Part shown: positions 1 through 8,461 of the stretch, piece after piece
Numbering within the stretch: the first letter of the stretch is position 1
Layout of the letters: every line of letters begins with the position of its first letter
Assembly: GCA_026002875.1 (NCBI GenBank)
Contig: BPGE01000001.1
Coordinates: forward strand, 558,001-622,000
Source: Bryobacteraceae bacterium
GTDB lineage: Bacteria; Acidobacteriota; Terriglobia; Bryobacterales; Bryobacteraceae
DNA length: 64,000 bases
Direction of reading: 5' to 3'
Translations under genes and position numbers: made by a program
Notes under the pieces: model-generated
The model's database searches: none
What the model was told of the DNA's origin: nothing
What the model saw: only the letters and a program-made list of their open reading frames with translations

Positions 1-62
1 TGGATCAGGACCGCCGAGAGAAAGACGGCAAGCCCTGAACGGAAGGGTAAAGACCCAGACAT
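1..62 (-). CDS. 5' end of a truncated exported protein gene
   Basis: Only the first 20 codons lie in the window; the gene continues off the left edge. On the minus strand an ATG is preceded by a strong ribosome binding site (GGAGGAG, four bases before the start). The short product begins MSGSLPFRSG and continues with a hydrophobic run (LAVFLSAVLI), as in a signal peptide or first membrane helix. It is transcribed divergently from the E1-like gene. Function cannot be judged from so little sequence. Confidence 0.55.
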   Translation of the reverse strand, partial: MSGSLPFRSGLAVFLSAVLI

Positions 63-226
63 TGGCTCCTCCAACGGGCTCCCGGTTCCAGAGACCGGAA
101 GCAGTCGTCGATGATCTCCTGTATCATACACGAGAAAGCGCGCAGGAATGGATGGAATAGAGGTTCATTTTTTTGCCGCAGACCGCGAGGCCGGCAGGGC
201 GGTGGAGGACTGAAGGGCGGAGCGCC

Positions 227-1273
227 ATGGGTTTTGCCCGGACCGGATTCAACCGGATCGCCATTGTGGGCGCAGGCGCGCTGGGCAACGAGCTGTTCCG
301 CCAGGCGGGGCTGCTGGGCGTGCGCGAGGCCGTTCTGATCGACCCGGACCGGGTGGAGCCCTCGAATCTCGCCAAGTGCGCATTTTTCCGGGTTCCGGGC
401 GCCACCGGAAGGCCGAAGGCAGAGGTGCTGGCGGAGATCGGCCGCGCGTGGTTTCCCGAGACCCGATGGATTCCGGTTGCACGGGAGATCGCCGATTCAG
501 GGTGGGGACTGCTGAAGGATTGCGATGTGCTGTTCGGATGCGTGGACCGGGACTCGGCGCGTCTGGAGATGGCGCGCATCTCGACGCGGCTGGAGGTGCC
601 GGTCTGCGACGGAGGCATGAGCACGGCGGGCGCGGCGGCGGGAAGGGTGACGTGGTTTCCGGGGCGCGAAGGCGCCTGCTTCTGCTGCCGGCTGACCGCG
701 CGCAGAAGGCGGGAGTATCTGCAGACGTGGTCCAGCGCGGCGCACCCGTGCAGCGTGCCCGCCGAGCCGGGAGGATGGAGCGCCACGCCGGCGCTGGCGG
801 CGGTCACGGCCGCCCTGCAGGCGCACTGGGCGGCTGAATGGCTCAGAAAGGAAGAGCCGGAGGCGCGCAGCATCGAAGTGCGGCTCGAGGAGCCCCTGCG
901 GCTGGAGCTGCTGAAGATTCCGCTCGATGAGAGCTGCCCGTTCCACGCGGCGGGAGCGCCGCTGGTTCCTGTCGAAGGGCCGTTCGAAAACGCGCTGCAG
1001 CCAGGGCAGGCCATCGAGTGGGAGTGGCCGCTCTGCCTGCGGGCGCGATGCCTGGATTGCGGCGCCGAGTTCGAGCCACGCCTGAGGGCGGCGCGCCTGC
1101 GGCGTGAAGGGACATGCCCGGCGTGCGGCAGCCGCCGGCTGCTGGAACTCGACACCCGCCGGCGCATCGCGCACGGCGACCCGCTGGCGAAGGAAACGCC
1201 GCGGGATCTGGGCTTGCCCGCCGAACACCTGTATAGTATTCGAGAGGGATTCCCGGTGGAGGAGATGGGATGA
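227..1273 (+). CDS. ThiF/E1-like adenylyltransferase (ubiquitin-activating type)
   Basis: 348 residues. The N-terminus is a Rossmann nucleotide-binding fold with a GAGALG loop (residues 15-20), an acidic strand end (IDPDRVEPSNL, 38-48) and Lys50 where most family members have Arg. This is the layout of ThiF/MoeB/E1 enzymes, which adenylate the C-terminus of a ubiquitin-like protein. Cys-rich segments follow (C151, C153, C154, C175), and the C-terminus carries a zinc-ribbon-like pair (C275/C278 with C297/C300). The ATG at 227 is chosen because the Rossmann fold starts right after it and a GGCGGAG site precedes it. It overlaps the next gene by 4 bp (ATGA). Neighbours encoding a Ubl and an E2 suggest a conjugation role rather than thiamin or molybdopterin synthesis. 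Which cysteine would carry the thioester is not clear. Confidence 0.85.
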   Translation: MGFARTGFNRIAIVGAGALGNELFRQAGLLGVREAVLIDPDRVEPSNLAKCAFFRVPGATGRPKAEVLAEIGRAWFPETRWIPVAREIADSGWGLLKDCDVLFGCVDRDSARLEMARISTRLEVPVCDGGMSTAGAAAGRVTWFPGREGACFCCRLTARRRREYLQTWSSAAHPCSVPAEPGGWSATPALAAVTAALQAHWAAEWLRKEEPEARSIEVRLEEPLRLELLKIPLDESCPFHAAGAPLVPVEGPFENALQPGQAIEWEWPLCLRARCLDCGAEFEPRLRAARLRREGTCPACGSRRLLELDTRRRIAHGDPLAKETPRDLGLPAEHLYSIREGFPVEEMG

Positions 1274-1977
1274 GCGCACGCAGCATTTCGGTCCTGGCGG
1301 CGGCCGCGTTCCTGCTGACCCTTGTCCAGTTTTTCGCGGCGATGGCCGGACCGGGTGTTGCGGCGGCGGTCAGCCTGCTGCTGGCCTTTCTCTCCGTCGC
1401 GCTGCTGAGGATGTTCGAGGCGGAGCTGCCCAACCCGTGGCTGGCCGTAGCGCCGCCGTTCACGGCCGGCCTGCTGGGCGTGTTTCTGTGGAGCCTGGCG
1501 CAGCCCCGCATCGACCGCCTGTACTGGCTGGCGCCGGCGCTGGCTGCGGGGATGGCGGCGGCCATCGTCTGGTGGCAGAACCGGGACGCCCGCCGGTGCG
1601 CGCTCTGCAACTGCCGGATGGCCGGGAAAATTTCTTTTGTCTGCCCCCGGTGCAATCTGGAAGTGTGCGAGACAAAATGCTGGGATTTTGAAAAAATCCG
1701 CTGCCGGCTGTGCGTGCAGAATTCCGTGCCCCTGTTTCCGCCCAACCGGCAGTGGTGGGACCGGCACGTGGGGCCGCCGGCGCTTCAGGGGCGTTGCCAG
1801 GTCTGCCAGGTCGGCCCGGAGGAGGCCGACTTGCGCACCTGCCCGAAGTGCGGCCGTCCGCAGTGCATCGAGTGCTGGGACGATTCCAACGGCCTGTGCG
1901 CCCGCTGCGGCTGGCGCGTCCAGGCATTGCCGGAAACCCTCAAGATATTTCTGACAGACCAATCCCAGGGGGGGTAA
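1270..1977 (+). CDS. Membrane protein with two RING-like (C4C4) zinc modules
   Basis: 235 residues. The N-terminal half is hydrophobic, with about four probable membrane helices (roughly 7-27, 29-47, 57-77, 84-102). The C-terminal half holds two cysteine clusters. The second reads C176-x2-C-x11-C191-x2-C-x4-C199-x2-C-x7-C210-x2-C213. The first has the same outline (C110, C113, C125, C128, C133, C137, C145, C148). Eight metal ligands in paired CxxC steps with this spacing are typical of cross-brace RING or related binuclear treble-clef domains. Lying between E1-, Ubl- and E2-like genes, it is a candidate membrane-bound E3-type adaptor. The E3 role is inference; a generic zinc-ribbon pair is the alternative. 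Confidence 0.75.
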   Translation: MSARSISVLAAAAFLLTLVQFFAAMAGPGVAAAVSLLLAFLSVALLRMFEAELPNPWLAVAPPFTAGLLGVFLWSLAQPRIDRLYWLAPALAAGMAAAIVWWQNRDARRCALCNCRMAGKISFVCPRCNLEVCETKCWDFEKIRCRLCVQNSVPLFPPNRQWWDRHVGPPALQGRCQVCQVGPEEADLRTCPKCGRPQCIECWDDSNGLCARCGWRVQALPETLKIFLTDQSQGG

Positions 1978-1981
1978 ATTT

Positions 1982-2242
1982 ATGCCGAAATATCAGATGT
2001 ATTTCGACACGATTCAGGGGGAGACGAAGTACAACGTCGATATTGACGACAGCGAGATTCTGGACGACGTTCTTCACGAAATCCTGTACGATCTGAGAGA
2101 ACGCGGCGACGTTTTGCAGGGCGAAGGAGAGCCGCAGGTCGTCTGGAACGGGGTTGCGCTCGACTTCCGGCGGCCTCTGCCCGAGCAGGGCGTCCGTCCG
2201 AACGACGTTCTCCGCGTCTCCACCGTCGCCACCAACGGCTGA
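1982..2242 (+). CDS. Small ubiquitin-like (beta-grasp) protein
   Basis: 86 residues, the size of ubiquitin. It starts 4 bp after the RING-like gene behind a GGGGGG tract. The predicted order (two strands to about residue 20, a helix around 24-41, then strands near 52-63 and 75-83) fits a beta-grasp fold, and VVWNGVALDFRRPLPEQGV resembles the middle of Ubl domains. The final residue is Gly86, so the C-terminus could be activated without processing, although it is Asn-Gly rather than Gly-Gly. The stop overlaps the E2 start (TGATG), implying coupled translation. Probably the modifier of the cassette. Sequence alone is weak evidence for Ubl; the neighbours carry most of the weight. Confidence 0.7.
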   Translation: MPKYQMYFDTIQGETKYNVDIDDSEILDDVLHEILYDLRERGDVLQGEGEPQVVWNGVALDFRRPLPEQGVRPNDVLRVSTVATNG

Positions 2243-2754
2243 TGACGCAGGCCGCTTTCGAGCGGATCCGGGAACGGCGGATCCGCAACGAATGGGAGTG
2301 GCTGCTCCGGACCGCGGCCGCCGATCCCTCCGCCCTGGCCGTCCCGCGCGAACCGGGCGGCCTCGTCCGTCTTCCGGAGACGCCATGGTACGCGCCTGAC
2401 GGCGCCATCCGCGAGGGTCTGGCGGTCCGGTTCACGTTCCCGGACTACTATCCTTCCGTGCCGCTGGAGGCGTGGCTCGCCGAACCTGCGCTTCATCCCA
2501 ACGTCCACCCCGAAACCGGTTTCGTGTGCCTGTGGGACACGCGTCACGAGGGAGCTTCGCTGGTGGAGGCTATACTGCAGTTGCAGCGGGTGGTCACCTG
2601 GCACCTGTACAACCTGTCGGCCGATCATCTGATGCAGCCCGGGGCCGGGCCGCGCCCGGCGCTGCCGTACCGGCCGGTTCACCCGCCTCCCGAATACTAC
2701 AGGGAGCGCACCGCCGGTTTTCTCCCCGCCAACCGGCGAAAAAGACTAAGCTGA
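2242..2754 (+). CDS. E2-like ubiquitin-conjugating enzyme
   Basis: 170 residues. The core shows the classical E2 sequence order: a FTFPDYYPSVP strand-turn (64-74), an HPN motif (85-87), then the presumed thioester cysteine Cys96 in GFVCLWD (93-99) and a C-terminal helical segment. In eukaryotic E2s the cysteine lies eight residues after the Asn; here it is nine, a one-residue insertion. The start overlaps the Ubl stop codon, and the kinase gene follows after 12 bp. The protein would accept the Ubl from the E1-like enzyme and pass it to a target, perhaps with the membrane RING-like protein. Confidence 0.85.
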   Translation: MTQAAFERIRERRIRNEWEWLLRTAAADPSALAVPREPGGLVRLPETPWYAPDGAIREGLAVRFTFPDYYPSVPLEAWLAEPALHPNVHPETGFVCLWDTRHEGASLVEAILQLQRVVTWHLYNLSADHLMQPGAGPRPALPYRPVHPPPEYYRERTAGFLPANRRKRLS

Positions 2755-2766
2755 TGGAAACCCGCC

Positions 2767-4587
2767 ATGTCGAACGCCTCCCGTAACGCCCTCCGCGCCG
2801 CGCTGCATCAGGTGCTTGGCGACAAGTACGAGATCCTGCAGTGGATCGGCGGCGGGGGCATGGCCGAAGTCTTTCTGGCGCGGCACCGCGCCCATGGAGG
2901 GCTGTTCGCCATCAAGGTGCTGGCGGAACAGCTGGCGGACGAGCCGGAAATCGTCGCGCGCTTCATGGACGAGGCGCGCACGGCAGCGACGCTCGGCGGC
3001 CACCCCAACATCGCGCCCGTCTTCGACGTGGGCGAGTGGGGTTCGCTGCATTACCTGATCATGCCCTACATCGAGGGCGAGGACGTCAAGAGCTACCTGG
3101 AGCGGCACGGCAGGCTGGAGCCGGCGGAGGCGGTGACGATCATCCGGCAGGTGGCTGAAGCGCTGGTGTGGGCGGGCGAGCGGCGGTTCGTGCACCGGGA
3201 TCTGAAGCCGGCCAATATCCGCATTGACACGAGCGGACGGGTGATCGTGCTGGACTTCGGCATCGCCAAGGCGGGCGACGCTCCGAGCGCCCGCACGCGG
3301 GCGGGAGAGACGCTGGGCACGCCGTACTACATGTCGCCCGAACAGATCCGCGCCGAGCCGTGCGATCACCGCAGCGACCTGTATTCGCTGGGCGTGATCT
3401 TTTTCGAACTGCTGACCGGAATGAAGCCCTTCACCGGCGACAGCTACCGGGCGATCGAGATCGGGCACTGCCAGAAAACGCCGCCGGCGCTGAGCACGAT
3501 CGTGCCGGACATCGACCCGGAACTGGAGCGGATCGTCAACCGGCTTCTGGAGAAAGACCGCGAACGGCGCTATCAGACGGCGCGCGAACTGCTGGAGGAT
3601 CTGCGCCACTCTTACCGGATGCAGACGGAAATCCGGCTGGAGCCGGTGATCGACCGTCCGGATCTGCTGGAAGCCGCGCGGAGTGGCGCGGCGGGGGAAG
3701 AGTTCGAGGCGCCGCCCGCGGCGGAGCCGGTTCCTGCTCCGGCGCCGGAACCCAAAGCGCCGCCCCGGGGCGGCAGGTCCCGCGCCCCGCTGTATGTCGT
3801 TGCGGTTCTCGCCGCCGCCGCCGTTGCCGGAGGGATTTACTTTGTCCGGCAAAAGAGCGAGAATGGGGCGAAATCCGGGGAGGCGGCGAAACAGCAGGAA
3901 ACGCCGCAACGCGAACTGCCATCCGTCGTGCAGGTCGAGGGCACGACCATGTTTCTGGTGCGGGAGGGGCCGTTTCTGTTCGGCGACGACAGCCCCGAGT
4001 CGCCGAATCCGAAAGCTGAGATCCGCCTGCCGGCGTTTTATATGGATGCAACGGAAGTCTCCAATCAGCAGTACGCGCGTTTTGTCGCCGCCACCGGACA
4101 TCCGGCGCCGCCGTCGGAGGAGTATTCGTCCTCTCCCTCGCTGCCGGTGACGCACGTCAAGCTGTCCGACGCCCGCGCCTACTGCGCGTGGGCTGGCAAA
4201 CGGCTCCCGACAGAGCAGGAATGGGAGAAAGCGGCGCGGGGCGAGGATGGGCGCATCTACCCGTGGGGCAACCAGCCGATGCCGAACCCCGGCTCGCTCG
4301 TTCCGGTGGACGACTACCCGGAACGGCAGAGCCCGTACCGCATTCTGGGTCTGTCGGGGAACGTGTTCGAGTGGGTGGACACGCCCTTCCCGGTGACCGA
4401 CCGCGAGATCGAAGACATGCGGCGCGCGCTGGGCTCGGCCAGCGTCAGCCGCGAGTGGTATTGCATCAAGGGCGGAAGTTTTCTGCTCAGGGACGAGCGG
4501 TTTTTGCGTGTATATATGCGGAGGGGTTGGCCCGCTGACCTGCCCCACGCAGCAATTGGATTCCGGTGCGTGAAAGATGCCCAATAA
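2767..4587 (+). CDS. Membrane Ser/Thr protein kinase with FGE-sulfatase ectodomain
   Basis: 606 residues. The kinase domain (about 21-285) has a Gly-rich loop (IGGGGMAEV), Lys50, HRDLKPAN with Asp145, the DFG motif at 163-165 and a GTPYYMSPEQ activation segment, so it looks active. A Pro/Ala-rich linker leads to one membrane helix (about 341-360). The outer part (about 391-604) resembles the formylglycine-generating-enzyme/sulfatase-modifying fold (AFYMDATEVSNQQYARF, then RLPTEQEWEKAARG and YPWGN). Such ectodomains often serve as ligand-binding C-type-lectin-like folds rather than enzymes. The gene is 12 bp after the E2 gene and overlaps the next by 11 bp, so it is probably co-transcribed with the conjugation cassette. 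FHA proteins encoded nearby are plausible phospho-readers. Confidence 0.9.
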   Translation: MSNASRNALRAALHQVLGDKYEILQWIGGGGMAEVFLARHRAHGGLFAIKVLAEQLADEPEIVARFMDEARTAATLGGHPNIAPVFDVGEWGSLHYLIMPYIEGEDVKSYLERHGRLEPAEAVTIIRQVAEALVWAGERRFVHRDLKPANIRIDTSGRVIVLDFGIAKAGDAPSARTRAGETLGTPYYMSPEQIRAEPCDHRSDLYSLGVIFFELLTGMKPFTGDSYRAIEIGHCQKTPPALSTIVPDIDPELERIVNRLLEKDRERRYQTARELLEDLRHSYRMQTEIRLEPVIDRPDLLEAARSGAAGEEFEAPPAAEPVPAPAPEPKAPPRGGRSRAPLYVVAVLAAAAVAGGIYFVRQKSENGAKSGEAAKQQETPQRELPSVVQVEGTTMFLVREGPFLFGDDSPESPNPKAEIRLPAFYMDATEVSNQQYARFVAATGHPAPPSEEYSSSPSLPVTHVKLSDARAYCAWAGKRLPTEQEWEKAARGEDGRIYPWGNQPMPNPGSLVPVDDYPERQSPYRILGLSGNVFEWVDTPFPVTDREIEDMRRALGSASVSREWYCIKGGSFLLRDERFLRVYMRRGWPADLPHAAIGFRCVKDAQ

Positions 4588-5512
4588 GACCCATTCCGCT
4601 ATTGCCGGCCTTCTGACGGCCGCGCTCGCCGGTCTGCTGGCGGGCGCGCAGGGGCCGCAGATCAACGCCCGCGACGCCTTTTTTTCCGCCGCCGACATGG
4701 TGGCAGTGCAGAAGAAGACAACTGCCAAGAAATCGGCCAAGACCGTGCCGGTGCGGCGCGAAGAACCCGCGCGCCCGGAAGGCGCCAAGGCAGCCGGTCC
4801 GAAGCCGGAACTGGCCGCCGCGCCGCCGCTGCGCGACGCCGAATCGTATTTCCAGAAAGTCTCGCTGACGCCCGAAACGGCGCCTCCGATGGGGCTGCGT
4901 TACAGCCTGCTGAAGCGGACGCCGCAGGGCCTGGTGGAGGTCAGCACGGACACGGAGTTCCGCGCGGGCGACAGCATCCGGCTGAGCGTCATGGGCAACC
5001 GGCGCGGATACCTCTACGTGATTGCCCGGGGCTCGAGCGGCGTCTGGTCGCCCCTGTTCCCGCATCCGGAGTCGTCGCAGCTGAGCAACGAGATCGTGCC
5101 GGGGCGGCTGTATCAGATCCCCGGCGGCGAGGGCGAGTATTTCACGTTTGACGAACAGCCGGGGGAGGAGAAGCTGTTCGTGCTGTTCTCCTCCCGTCCG
5201 GTCGACGATCTGGAGGAGCTGATCGGGACGCTGTCGGGCAAGCGCGCTCCGGCGCCGGACCGGCCCGCCCGGCCTGCGCCCGCTCCGACGCTGTCGGCTT
5301 CCAACCGGTACAACGACGCGTGGATGGAGAGGTTCCGCGCACAGGTGCAGTCGCGCGATCTCGTGTTCACGAAGGTGGAGAAGGACACGGCGGCCGCGCC
5401 CGCGCCTGTCGGTTCCGGCGCGGAGGCGGCGGTCTACGTGGTGAACGCTTCCACGTCCGGCGCGGCCGGCGCAGGAAAAGTGGTGGCCGAGCTAACGTTG
5501 CGGCACCGGTGA
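4577..5512 (+). CDS. Exported DUF4384-domain protein
   Basis: 311 residues. A signal peptide-like N-terminus (hydrophobic to about residue 24) is followed by a Lys/Ala/Pro-rich linker and a DUF4384-like domain (about 105-215). The domain is marked by FRAGDSIRLSVMGNRRGYLYVIA and by a late LFVLFSSRPVDDLEEL segment. DUF4384 domains are common in envelope proteins encoded beside bacterial caspases and kinases; their biochemical role is unknown. The gene overlaps the kinase gene by 11 bp and shares the domain with the next gene, so the two look like a diverged tandem pair. The function is not assigned. Confidence 0.75.
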   Translation: MPNKTHSAIAGLLTAALAGLLAGAQGPQINARDAFFSAADMVAVQKKTTAKKSAKTVPVRREEPARPEGAKAAGPKPELAAAPPLRDAESYFQKVSLTPETAPPMGLRYSLLKRTPQGLVEVSTDTEFRAGDSIRLSVMGNRRGYLYVIARGSSGVWSPLFPHPESSQLSNEIVPGRLYQIPGGEGEYFTFDEQPGEEKLFVLFSSRPVDDLEELIGTLSGKRAPAPDRPARPAPAPTLSASNRYNDAWMERFRAQVQSRDLVFTKVEKDTAAAPAPVGSGAEAAVYVVNASTSGAAGAGKVVAELTLRHR

Positions 5513-5543
5513 GCCGATAGAGGGAGGAGCGGAGGAGGAGACG

Positions 5544-6311
5544 ATGCATCACTGGTTCATACCTCTTGCGGCCACGTGTTTCCTGGCGGGCAGTCTGCCG
5601 GGCGCCCCGCCTGGCGCCTCGGCCCGCCCCGGCGCATCGGCCGGTGAAAGCGCCCCGCTGAAGGGCGGACTCGACGCCCATCCGGGGGCCGGCGGACCCA
5701 AGCGGATCGAAATTGTCGTTGAACGCAGCGAGCGCGGAGAGGCGCGGCGCGCGGATCCCAGCCAGGTGTTCCGCACCGGCGATCTGGTGCGGTTCCGCTT
5801 CCGCGCTTCTTTCAACGGCTACCTGTACGTGATGAACCACGCCACTTCGGGCAACTTCGTCCTGCTGTTCCCGAAGGAAGAAACGGGGATGATGAACCGG
5901 ATCGAAGCCGGGCGGGAGTATCTCGTGCCGATGACGGAGAACGGCTGGTTCCGGCTGGAAGGACCGCCCGGCTACGAGGTCGTCTACTGGCTGGTGAGCC
6001 CGGTGCGGCTGAGCGACGGCCAGAGCGCGCTGACGGTTCCCCGGCTCCCGGCGCCGGCGCCGCACCTGAATCCCTCGATCACGCCGCGTTGCGACGACAC
6101 AATTTTCCGCGCGCGGGGCGAATGCATCGACCACGCGGCGGGGCTGAAGCCGATCGAGAAAAACGCCGCGCTGCCGGAGAACCTGAGCGGGTTCGCCGGA
6201 GCGGCGTCGCGCGAGCTGACGTTCGTGAAATCGAACAAGGCGGCAGCCGTGGCCGTGCAGGATGACAGCGAGGAGCCGTTCATCTACACGCTGCGGCTGG
6301 CGCACCGCTAG
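5544..6311 (+). CDS. Second exported DUF4384-like protein
   Basis: 255 residues with an N-terminal signal peptide (hydrophobic to about residue 20). The domain (about 52-160) repeats the landmarks of its neighbour: a FRTGDLVRFRF strand, FNGYLYVMN, then LLFPKEE and VVYWLVSPVRL. It begins 31 bp after the preceding gene behind a purine-rich leader (GGAGGAG) and ends 12 bp before the caspase gene. The acidic patches could bind cations, but nothing enzymatic is visible. It probably works in the periplasm with the caspase-like protein and the kinase ectodomain; that partnership is inferred from the operon only. Confidence 0.7.
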   Translation: MHHWFIPLAATCFLAGSLPGAPPGASARPGASAGESAPLKGGLDAHPGAGGPKRIEIVVERSERGEARRADPSQVFRTGDLVRFRFRASFNGYLYVMNHATSGNFVLLFPKEETGMMNRIEAGREYLVPMTENGWFRLEGPPGYEVVYWLVSPVRLSDGQSALTVPRLPAPAPHLNPSITPRCDDTIFRARGECIDHAAGLKPIEKNAALPENLSGFAGAASRELTFVKSNKAAAVAVQDDSEEPFIYTLRLAHR

Positions 6312-6323
6312 AGGGAGCGATTC

Positions 6324-8420
6324 ATGACAGCCCGCCTGGTGCTGATCCTGATTGCCGCGGCGGCCGCCGCGCAGACTCCGCCTGCCGCTCCGGCTGAGCA
6401 GCAGCGGGACCTGAAATTCACGCGCGAGCCCGCTGCGCCCGTAGTGAAGCCGGGCGACAGCGTCGTCATTCCGCGCAGTTATGCGCTGGTCATCGGCATC
6501 AGCGAATACCCGAACCTGCCGCCGCAGGGCCAGCTCCGGTTTCCGGCGCGCGACGCCGCGGCGATTTATGCGGCTCTGATCAGCCCGGAGGGCGGCCAGT
6601 TTCCTCCGGAAAACGTGCGCCGCCTGATCGGCAAAGACGCAACGCTGGCCAACATCCGGCAGGCGCTCGAGCAGTGGCTGCCCTCGGTGTCGAAGGACGA
6701 CGACCGGGTGGTCATTTATTTCGCCGGACATGGATTTGTCGCGGGGGGCAAGGCGTATCTGGCCCCGTACGACATCGACCCGAACGATATCCCGGGCACT
6801 TCCTACTCCATGGAGAAGCTCGGCCGGGTGATCGGGGCGGACATCAAAGCGAAGTGGAAGGTGCTGCTGACCGACGCCTGCCACTCCGGCGCCATCACGC
6901 CGGAAGCCGACACGCGCCAGATCAATGCGAGCCTGCTCCAGCTGGACCGCTCGCTTTTCTCGCTCACCGCCAGCCGCGACCGCGAGCAGTCCTTCGAGAG
7001 CGAAATCTGGGGCGGCGGCCACGGAGTATTTACGTACTACCTGATCAAGGGAATCGAAGGCGAAGCCGACGAAAATGGCGACGGCGTCGTCACGGCCGAC
7101 GAACTCGGCGAGTACGTCCGCGTCAATGTCCGCCGCGATACGAAGACCCGGCAGAACCCGACGGCGGAGCGCGGCAGCTACGATCCCAACATGATCCTCG
7201 CCTTCAATCCGGCGCGCGCGCCGGCTGCGCCGCTGCAGCCGCCGAAATTCGGCGCCCTGGTGATCGAAAGCAACATGGACGGCGTGGAAGTGTTCGTGAA
7301 CGGCAAGAGCCAGGGCGTCGTGAACAAGGACAAGCCGCTGCGCCTGCCGGGCATTCAGCCGGGCGTGCACGTGATCCAGGGGGTCCGCATGGGCTACGAG
7401 CCCGACGGGCCGCGCGAAGAGACGGTCTATCCGGGACAGGAGACCACGGTGACGCTGCGGATCACGATCCCGCGCGTGCGGAAGCGCTCGGCGGTGGATT
7501 CCTTCAATGAAGGCATGGAGTTTTACCAGAAGGGATTCGAGAAAAATTACCTGAAGGCCGCAGATTTTTTTCGCAAGGCGCTGAATGAAGACCCCAAATA
7601 CAGCCAGGCGGCGCTGTATCTGGGCCGCACATATCACGCCCTGTACGATTACGAAAAAGCGCGCAAGGCCTTCGAGCAGGCCATCTCGATCGACCCGGAT
7701 TACGCCGAGGCGCAGGCGTCGTTTGGCGGAATGCTGCTCGATGTGGGCGACCTCGACGCGGCGATCCGCCACCTGACGGCGGCCTACGGGCGGGACGCTT
7801 CCAACTCTCTGACGCCAGCCCTGCTGGCCCAGGCGTTCACGCGGAAGGGGGCGTACGAGGAGGGGATCAAGTACGCCCGCGAAGCGATCCGCCTGAACCC
7901 GGCGCACGGCGAGGCGCATTTCTGGCTGGCCGAGGCGCTGCGCTTCAACAAGCGCTGCCCCGAGGCCATCCCCGAATACCAGCAATACCTGCGGCTGAGC
8001 GATTTCGACTCGAAGCTCGCCGGCAAGCTGAATTACTACGTGCTGGGCTACCTGGCGGGCATCGGGAGGAAGAAGCGGGCGGCGCAGACCGACATCTGGC
8101 GGGAGCTGCAGTTCATGGCGAACTTCGGGCTCTGCGACTGCGAGCGCATCGGGCGCCGGTATGAAGAGGCGGCGCGCTGGTGCCAGCAGGCGCTGCGGCT
8201 GGATCCGTCGGATCTGTACGCCCACTACGCGCTGGGGCTGATTTTCACGGAGAAGTTCAACCAGTCTTCTTCCGCCGGCTATCTGTCGGCCGCCCGCAGC
8301 CACTTCGAGAAAGTGATCGCGCTGAACCCGGACACGAACGAAGCCGAGAGAAGCCGCAATTATCTGGCGCGCATCAGCCAGGTGGTCTCCCAGCTGAGCC
8401 AGGGAGGCACGGCCCCTTGA
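6324..8420 (+). CDS. Exported caspase-like peptidase (C14) with PEGA domain and TPRs
   Basis: 698 residues. After a signal peptide comes a caspase-hemoglobinase domain (about 52-290): the catalytic His136 lies in YFAGHG and Cys186 in DACHSG, so both dyad residues are present. Near the end of the domain an EF-hand-like acidic loop (DENGDGVVTADE, 249-260) suggests calcium dependence, as in metacaspases. A PEGA-like beta domain (about 305-375) and a long TPR array (about 395-690) follow. Such proteins cleave after basic or acidic residues in other systems; the target here is unknown. It lies 12 bp after the DUF4384 gene, in the same run as the Ubl cassette, and could be an effector of that signalling pathway. 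Confidence 0.88.
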   Translation: MTARLVLILIAAAAAAQTPPAAPAEQQRDLKFTREPAAPVVKPGDSVVIPRSYALVIGISEYPNLPPQGQLRFPARDAAAIYAALISPEGGQFPPENVRRLIGKDATLANIRQALEQWLPSVSKDDDRVVIYFAGHGFVAGGKAYLAPYDIDPNDIPGTSYSMEKLGRVIGADIKAKWKVLLTDACHSGAITPEADTRQINASLLQLDRSLFSLTASRDREQSFESEIWGGGHGVFTYYLIKGIEGEADENGDGVVTADELGEYVRVNVRRDTKTRQNPTAERGSYDPNMILAFNPARAPAAPLQPPKFGALVIESNMDGVEVFVNGKSQGVVNKDKPLRLPGIQPGVHVIQGVRMGYEPDGPREETVYPGQETTVTLRITIPRVRKRSAVDSFNEGMEFYQKGFEKNYLKAADFFRKALNEDPKYSQAALYLGRTYHALYDYEKARKAFEQAISIDPDYAEAQASFGGMLLDVGDLDAAIRHLTAAYGRDASNSLTPALLAQAFTRKGAYEEGIKYAREAIRLNPAHGEAHFWLAEALRFNKRCPEAIPEYQQYLRLSDFDSKLAGKLNYYVLGYLAGIGRKKRAAQTDIWRELQFMANFGLCDCERIGRRYEEAARWCQQALRLDPSDLYAHYALGLIFTEKFNQSSSAGYLSAARSHFEKVIALNPDTNEAERSRNYLARISQVVSQLSQGGTAP

Positions 8421-8461
8421 ATTTTTCTCCCGGAACTGGTGCAATGTATCCGCTAATGGCA

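Noticed and set aside
2746-4788. Long minus-strand frame opposite the kinase gene
   Set aside because: Reverse-strand artefact in GC-rich coding DNA; the kinase motifs on the plus strand are complete.
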